From the NCBI GenBank assembly GCA_021798635.1, contig JAJZGH010000163.1, forward strand, positions 1 to 11,214: a stretch of DNA of 11,214 bases. Reading direction: 5' to 3'. Source of the stretch: Planctomycetota bacterium. GTDB taxonomy: Bacteria; Planctomycetota; Phycisphaerae; WQYP01. The notes under the pieces are model-generated. The model did no database searches. It saw only the letters and a list, made by a program, of their open reading frames with translations, and was not told the origin of the DNA. The position numbers were made by a program, and so were the translations under genes. Positions 7,329-11,214 of the stretch are shown piece by piece; the stretch's first letter is position 1, and every line of letters starts with the position of its first letter.

Positions 7329-7348
7329 AATCGGGCGGTCGCCCGATT
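7329..7348. repeat. Inverted repeat with 9-bp perfect stem
   Basis: AATCGGGCG (7329-7337) and CGCCCGATT (7340-7348) are separated by GT. It would form a strong hairpin in RNA or a cruciform in DNA. It is followed by AGAGC, not a T run, so it is not a typical intrinsic terminator. Confidence 0.85.
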
Positions 7349-7361
7349 AGAGCAGGCGAGC

Positions 7362-7382
7362 AGTGGAGAGTTGAAAGTAGAG
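7362..7382. repeat. Short heptamer array B (AGTNGAR type)
   Basis: Three consecutive units: AGTGGAG, AGTTGAA, AGTAGAG. It is short enough that chance cannot be excluded on its own, but it lies in the same spacer as arrays A1 and A2 with the same 7-base period. Confidence 0.5.
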
Positions 7383-7437
7383 GAAATAAGGCTGGAGCGA
7401 AAGGATGGTTTTGTCGACAAGGTGCGAGCGATAGAAC

Positions 7438-8949
7438 ATGGTTGCCAAGACTGAAACAATCTCCGAAAGCCAATTCCGCTGGCGCTTTCTGCGCTCGGGG
7501 CTGCGGCATTTCCGCGCCGACATCACGCACCGCGCAGCGCTTCCGCCCCATGCCAGATGCACGATGCGAGATGCTGAATGCTGGCGCAGCCCTGCTGGCG
7601 GTAAGAAGCAATACTATCTCGATCAGGAAATGGCGCTGTACCTTCTGGGCGGCGGCAATAATGGAAGGTATTATGACGCCGCCACGGGGCGGTTCTTAAG
7701 TGAGGATCCGACCAAAGAGGCCGGCGGTGACGCCAACCTCTTCCGCTACGCTGGCAACAATCCGATCAACAATCTGGATCCCAGCGGGCATAGTCTTGTG
7801 ACCGACCCGCCCAAGCAAGTTTATCATCCGGTGCAAAACCAGCCGACGCAGCAGCATAACGCAAATGTGCATTCCAAGGTACCGGCAGCTGGTCACGGAG
7901 CGGCGGTGCATGGCGCAACTGGGACACAGGGGCAATCCAAGGCGGCGGGCGCGACCGGAGATGGCGGTATAGGAAAATCACAGCCATTGCCCAAAGGCAT
8001 CCAGCACAGCCTGCTGCACAAGCCGCAGTTGGGACCCCCGCCGACGGATCCCGCGGCCCGGAAGATATATGACGCAGAGTTAGCCCACCAGCAGGCCCAG
8101 GCCAAAATCTCGCCCCCATTGATAACCGGCACCGCGGCGACGCCGGGTAATCCATCGCCGATTGCCGCAGCTATTTCGGGGGCACTTCAAGGGGCCGCCG
8201 GGGTGATGTGGAAATTTAACAATGCAATGACGGCGGGCCTGTGGTCCAAAGTCCAGCCGGTGAACCCGAACCCCAGTGCCGATAAGCCCACCCTCAGCAA
8301 CGCCATCTCGGACCAATTTGTGGGCGTGGCCGCCGCTTTCTTCCCCATTGGCGGTGCCGAAGAAAGCGGCGCGCGTGATATCGCCAACGTGGGAGATGAT
8401 GTCGGCAAGCAGTTGGTGCATTCGGATGTGGTTCCGGGGTCAGCGGCGGGTGCGAAAACGGCGGCGGAGCAGACCGCGAAATCCACCTCCGAAGAATTGC
8501 CGGGGGCGGCTGCGGAGCATGAGGCAACACAGGCGGCGAAAGAGGCCAAAACCGCTACGAAAACCCCCGCAGAGGCAGAAACACCGGCAAAGGGGGTTGA
8601 CGAAACCCGGCCGCAGCATGGCAGGGCTGAACATGATGCCACGGCCTTCAATGAGGCCAAGGCTTGGCAAAAGGATCCAAAAACCGTGCAGGTCCGGTTT
8701 AATCAGAACCTTGTCGACGCAAATGGAAAAGAGATAAAGGGCTTCCGGCCGGACGTGCAACGGATTCGGACCACTCCCGGCGGAAAAAAAGTCGTTGATG
8801 TAATTGAGGTGCAAAGCCCGGGACAGACCAGGGAGTTTATGATTGCTAAGATTGCAGCGATCAAGAAAGCGCTGGGGTCGCAGGCGGGGAACGTGACCTG
8901 GATGCGTCGGGTAACTGGGGCCACACGCGAGGGAGGTCCACTGCATTGA
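7438..8949 (+). CDS. RHS tip module 1: truncated RHS core fused to a variable C-terminal toxin with nuclease-like end
   Basis: A 503-residue frame from ATG 7438, just after an in-frame stop at 7432. Residues 1-53 do not resemble RHS and include a translated heptamer array. Residues 54-118 are the end of an RHS repeat-associated core: GGKKQYYLDQE, NNGRYYDAATGRFLSEDP and NNPINNLDPSGH. Residues 119-404 are a variable Gly/Ala/Pro-rich region with a hydrophobic stretch near 242-306. The last 100 residues look like a compact domain: GFRPDVQRI, then VVDVIEVQS, then a helix and a final strand. Asp439 with Glu457-x-Gln459 fits a PD-(D/E)xK-type nuclease, where ExQ is a known variant of ExK; this is inference. 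Family knowledge says such tips are toxins released from a long RHS shell. Here the shell is missing upstream and no Shine-Dalgarno precedes the ATG, so this may be a silent, recombination-ready tip. The stop overlaps the next gene by TTGA. Confidence 0.7.
   Translation: MVAKTETISESQFRWRFLRSGLRHFRADITHRAALPPHARCTMRDAECWRSPAGGKKQYYLDQEMALYLLGGGNNGRYYDAATGRFLSEDPTKEAGGDANLFRYAGNNPINNLDPSGHSLVTDPPKQVYHPVQNQPTQQHNANVHSKVPAAGHGAAVHGATGTQGQSKAAGATGDGGIGKSQPLPKGIQHSLLHKPQLGPPPTDPAARKIYDAELAHQQAQAKISPPLITGTAATPGNPSPIAAAISGALQGAAGVMWKFNNAMTAGLWSKVQPVNPNPSADKPTLSNAISDQFVGVAAAFFPIGGAEESGARDIANVGDDVGKQLVHSDVVPGSAAGAKTAAEQTAKSTSEELPGAAAEHEATQAAKEAKTATKTPAEAETPAKGVDETRPQHGRAEHDATAFNEAKAWQKDPKTVQVRFNQNLVDANGKEIKGFRPDVQRIRTTPGGKKVVDVIEVQSPGQTREFMIAKIAAIKKALGSQAGNVTWMRRVTGATREGGPLH
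7550..7584. repeat. Heptamer array C (ATGCNNR type)
   Basis: Five consecutive units in exact phase: ATGCCAG, ATGCACG, ATGCGAG, ATGCTGA, ATGCTGG. The array ends about ten bases before the point where similarity to the core of RHS module 2 begins (about 7594), so it sits at the truncation boundary. It is read through by the frame starting at 7438. Confidence 0.85.
7786..7879 (+). repeat. 94-bp near-identical block at core-tip junction, copy 1
   Basis: This matches 10429-10522 with a single mismatch (C at 7829 versus G at 10472). It encodes GHSLVTDPPKQVYH and the following VQNQPTQQHNANVHSK (His-Pro versus His-Arg is the only amino-acid change). It begins at the end of the conserved core (DPSGH), and both sides are much less similar. 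Confidence 0.95.
8931..8937 (+). promoter_or_regulatory. Ribosome-binding site for the TTG start of the immunity gene
   Basis: GGGAGGT lies inside the last codons of the RHS tip, eight bases before TTG 8946. It supports a genuine, translationally coupled TTG start. No other plausible start exists before residue 30 of the downstream frame. Confidence 0.75.
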
Positions 8950-9539
8950 CAAATATTGATCCCAAAAAACTTGAAGGCCGCCTAAAACATCGGAGCTACG
9001 AGGAGATTGAAAATGAGCTTCGAACGCTACAATCGGATGATCTCGTTGCCTTTCTGGACAGTAAGGCAACGAGGGTTGCGGATACGGCCGTGTCGCTACT
9101 TGAGCGCCGGAGGGAGGTCGCGTTAGTAACCCGGTCACTAATCACCAATCGCCTTCGTACGGCCCTTGGAAGAGTGCGAGGCATCTTCGTCCTCAGCGGT
9201 TTTGGAGTCTCCGCTCCAGAAACAGTGGAGGCGTATCTGCACCTACTTAGTGACCGGAGTGCCGACGTAGTCTCTGAAGCGCTCTTTGGCCTCGTGTTCA
9301 TGCGGCGGCGGGACCTGCTGCCGATCTTGCGCGAGCACCTCGAACATTTACCCGCGGGCAGCCCGCGATGCGAGAACTTCAGCGAGGCCATCAGGGCACT
9401 TGAAGCGAACGATCCGTCGCTTTTCGCTCCGGGCTTTCTTGACGCTGGCAATGTTTGGCGACTCAATGAGCCGGCACCTCCATACACTGCCGAAGGGAAG
9501 CTGGAAATGGACGGAAATGGGGGAAAAACGGATGGTTAG
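8946..9539 (+). CDS. Candidate immunity protein for RHS tip 1, HEAT-like helical repeats
   Basis: A 197-residue, soluble, mostly helical protein starting at TTG 8946, overlapping the toxin stop by four bases (TTGA). I do not recognise a named family. Residues about 16-60 (a paired-helix pattern with VAFLDSKATRVADTAVSLLERRRE) and 90-132 (VEAYLHLLSDRSADVVSEALFGLVFMRRRDLLPILREHLEHL) resemble HEAT or Armadillo-type repeats, a scaffold used by many immunity proteins. No signal peptide or membrane segment is seen, fitting a cytoplasmic antitoxin. The position directly after a polymorphic toxin tip, the coupling and the small size are the main reasons for the call; direct binding is not shown. The C-terminal tail from about 175 is Pro/Gly-rich and runs into the second RHS module, whose frame opens eight bases before this stop, so the native 3' end may have been altered by the recombination that placed module 2 here. 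Confidence 0.6.
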   Translation: MTNIDPKKLEGRLKHRSYEEIENELRTLQSDDLVAFLDSKATRVADTAVSLLERRREVALVTRSLITNRLRTALGRVRGIFVLSGFGVSAPETVEAYLHLLSDRSADVVSEALFGLVFMRRRDLLPILREHLEHLPAGSPRCENFSEAIRALEANDPSLFAPGFLDAGNVWRLNEPAPPYTAEGKLEMDGNGGKTDG

Positions 9540-11214
9540 GGCTGTTGTATTTTTCAATGAAGCTAACCCCGGTGCCGCGGTCGGCACGATCGACTGCGAC
9601 CCGGCCGGGAATAGATTCACTGAAAACAGTGGCACAGCCGTTACCACTTATACCTATGACCCCGCCAATCGTTTAACCCTGGCCAATGCCAATGGTGCTG
9701 TGACCACGTATGTCAATGATGCCGCAGGCAATCGCATTGCGCAGGTGACACCCACAGAAACAACGTATTATTCCTGGGACGCGGCGGGCAATATGGCCAC
9801 AGCCGAGCCAGCGGCGGGGATCGTGACCTTAACCTACAACGCCGATCAGCAGAGGGCCGTTAAGCAAAGTACCGATGGCGCGGTTACAGGATTCCTGTAT
9901 GATTACAAACGCCTGCTATGCGAAACCGACACCGTTGGCGGAGCGATCAGCCAGACGTATGCCAGCGATACCACCGATGAATTCGGGGATTTAATCGGTG
10001 AGGATGGGCAATACATTCATCAATACGACGCCCAGGCGAACACCAATGCCCTCCTCGATGAAACCGGCACGGTGGCAGCACAGTACAAGTACCTGGCTTT
10101 TGGACAAGTCAGTGCCGTGAGTATTGATGGCGGCCCGTGGACCGCAGAGGACTGGGAAAGCCTGCCGTTGGACTTTACCAGCAACATGTTGGCGGGCGGC
10201 AAAAAGCAATACTACCTGGATCAGGAGATCTCGCTTTACCTGCTGGGCTGTGGCAATAATGGCCGGTATTACGACGCGGCTACGGGGCGGTTCCTTTCGG
10301 AGGATCCAACGAAACAGGATGGAACTTCCAAAGATTCTAACTCCCAACTCCTAACTTCTAACTCCTCGCCAGATATCAATCTGTACTGTTATACCGGTAA
10401 CGATCCGATCAACAATCTCGATCCGAGTGGGCATAGTCTTGTGACCGACCCGCCCAAGCAAGTTTATCATCGGGTGCAAAACCAGCCGACGCAGCAGCAT
10501 AACGCAAATGTGCATTCCAAGGCTCCGGCTACTGGCCACGGGACGACATCTTCGGGTTCGCTGGCGGGTGCCGAGCGAAATATTGTTCGGCAAACTGATG
10601 CGATGCGGGAAGGTGTTTTGAAAGGTGAGGCCCCCAAGGCCGGCCAGTGGCTGGCCGGGCCGGGACCGGATGCCGGTAAGCAGGACACACCCGGCTATAC
10701 CCCGGCGCAACTGCAAATTATTCACACCCACCTTGAGAAGTTATTCCACAATGGGCCGGCGATGCAGTACGTGAACTATGGCAGGAGCCCGGTTTACGAT
10801 AGTTGGATCGCGCAGGCCCAGGGGGCACAGGCAAGGGCCGGCCAGTCATCGGGCTGGCCATTTGCACGTACCCACAACCAGCGGGATATTGCGCAGACTC
10901 CAACGGTTAAGGTGGACGGGGTAAATATGCCCACCAACGTCGCCCAGAATTCAGCGGCGGCGCTCGATGCCGTACAGGCTTCCATCGACCAAGCGATTGC
11001 GGCAGGAGATTTCAAGCGGGCGGAATATCTCTCGGCCCATGAATTCGACGTGCCGACCACGCCGGTACCTCAAGTGAAACTTCCGCCGGGAGCCAGCCTG
11101 ATACCCGGGGCGCAAAACTTAGCCAATATCCACGCGGATTGGATGACGGGGCATTATTCGACCGCGACGCGGAATCTGAAATTAGGCATCGCCAGCCTGG
11201 GAATGGCGATGATC
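9532..11214 (+). CDS. RHS module 2: YD-repeat core fragment with an unrelated C-terminal tip (3' partial)
   Basis: One frame is open without interruption from ATG 9532 to the window end, 561 codons, with no stop in view. The ATG lies within the immunity gene (8-bp overlap) and GGGGGA is seven bases upstream, so translation could start here, although full RHS proteins are far longer and the module may be a displaced fragment. Residues 15-135 carry YD-type repeats (TTYTYDPANRL, TTYVNDAAGNRI, TTYYSWDAAGNM). Residues 162-259 form the core end (GNNGRYYDAATGRFLSEDP), interrupted by a heptamer-encoded insert (about 262-280), then NLYCYTGNDPINNLDPSGH (283-301). The shared 94-bp junction follows, then a tip (about 335-561) unlike that of module 1, with Ala/Gln-rich helical segments and motifs such as YTPAQLQIIHTHLEKLF. 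I do not recognise the tip, and its effector end lies beyond the window. An immunity gene is expected downstream. Confidence 0.75.
   Translation, partial: MVRAVVFFNEANPGAAVGTIDCDPAGNRFTENSGTAVTTYTYDPANRLTLANANGAVTTYVNDAAGNRIAQVTPTETTYYSWDAAGNMATAEPAAGIVTLTYNADQQRAVKQSTDGAVTGFLYDYKRLLCETDTVGGAISQTYASDTTDEFGDLIGEDGQYIHQYDAQANTNALLDETGTVAAQYKYLAFGQVSAVSIDGGPWTAEDWESLPLDFTSNMLAGGKKQYYLDQEISLYLLGCGNNGRYYDAATGRFLSEDPTKQDGTSKDSNSQLLTSNSSPDINLYCYTGNDPINNLDPSGHSLVTDPPKQVYHRVQNQPTQQHNANVHSKAPATGHGTTSSGSLAGAERNIVRQTDAMREGVLKGEAPKAGQWLAGPGPDAGKQDTPGYTPAQLQIIHTHLEKLFHNGPAMQYVNYGRSPVYDSWIAQAQGAQARAGQSSGWPFARTHNQRDIAQTPTVKVDGVNMPTNVAQNSAAALDAVQASIDQAIAAGDFKRAEYLSAHEFDVPTTPVPQVKLPPGASLIPGAQNLANIHADWMTGHYSTATRNLKLGIASLGMAMI
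10335..10362. repeat. Heptamer array D (TYCTAAC type) inside RHS core
   Basis: Four consecutive units: TTCTAAC, TCCCAAC, TCCTAAC, TTCTAAC, followed by a decayed fifth (TCCTCGC). It is translated in frame as part of the linker between FLSEDPTK and INLYCYTGN. Module 1 lacks it at the same position. Confidence 0.9.
10429..10522 (+). repeat. 94-bp near-identical block at core-tip junction, copy 2
   Basis: Counterpart of 7786-7879 with one mismatch. Similarity fades within about 25 bp on the tip side, and the two tips then share nothing visible. Confidence 0.95.

Larger units (their letters stand above)
6933..7437. other. 505-bp gene-free divergent spacer with promoters, palindromes and heptamer arrays
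   Basis: No convincing coding sequence is present. The half next to the ABC exporter carries a minus-strand promoter candidate (7040-7012) and a plus-strand one (7084-7112). The half next to the RHS locus is made of repetitive DNA: an imperfectly spaced dyad CGCCGC/GCGGCG (7194-7207), a 16-bp palindrome (7232-7247), two heptamer arrays (7248-7313), a 9-bp-stem inverted repeat (7329-7348) and a third short heptamer array (7362-7382). These are listed separately. Confidence 0.7.

Noticed and set aside
7329..7348. 9-bp-stem hairpin as an intrinsic terminator
   Set aside because: No T run follows on either strand. It is kept as an inverted repeat only.
7248..7584. Tandem repeats as a possible CRISPR array
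   Set aside because: Units are seven bases, directly adjacent, degenerate and differ between arrays. There are no 20-40 bp repeats with spacers and no cas genes.
9534..9568. GGTTAG/CTAACC inverted repeat at the immunity gene to RHS module 2 border
   Set aside because: The stem is six bases with a 23-base loop, which is likely by chance.
9991..10347. 118-codon minus-strand frame opposite RHS module 2
   Set aside because: It is antisense to clear RHS core sequence with conserved motifs, so it is a shadow.

Overview
The window looks like chromosomal DNA of a moderately GC-rich, environmental Gram-negative-type bacterium. A member of the Planctomycetota or a related PVC-group lineage is my best guess. 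The reasons are the style of the RHS/YD-repeat proteins, a lipoprotein-type sugar-binding protein, and many tandem heptamers. This is inference from general resemblance; no marker gene for taxonomy is present.

Left part (1-4105). The window opens inside a membrane protein whose C-terminal tail carries a Cys/His zinc-ribbon-like module (3-440, +). It converges on a three-gene ABC import operon on the minus strand, transcribed in the order substrate-binding lipoprotein (4105-3050), double-domain ATPase (3015-1498), permease (1498-461). This is the ribose/xylose/galactofuranose-type (CUT2) family. The three products would form one sugar importer, but the ligand cannot be read from the sequence and no kinase or regulator is adjacent.

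Middle part (4106-7437). A 355-bp spacer separates the importer from a tRNA-Ser(UGA) gene (4461-4547, +). Two minus-strand exporters follow: a small multidrug resistance protein of the SugE/Gdx guanidinium-exporter subtype (4955-4632) and a fused ABC exporter (start re-placed at GTG 6932, end 5103). A 505-bp gene-free stretch (6933-7437) holds two divergent promoter candidates, palindromes and several degenerate 7-bp tandem arrays.

Right part (7438-11214, all +). This is an RHS polymorphic-toxin locus made of two 5'-truncated modules. The first keeps only about 65 residues of RHS core, then a long variable tip ending in a probable PD-(D/E)xK-like nuclease domain. A candidate HEAT-like immunity gene follows, coupled through a TTGA overlap. 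The second starts inside the end of the immunity gene, carries about 300 residues of YD-repeat core plus an unrelated tip, and runs off the right edge. The two modules share a 94-bp block with one mismatch exactly where conserved core gives way to variable tip, while the core just upstream is only about 80% identical. That pattern fits tip exchange by recombination.

The most unusual structure is the set of heptamer arrays. Five short arrays of five different sequences, all with a 7-bp period, lie in the spacer before the RHS locus, at the truncation point of module 1, and in frame inside the core of module 2.
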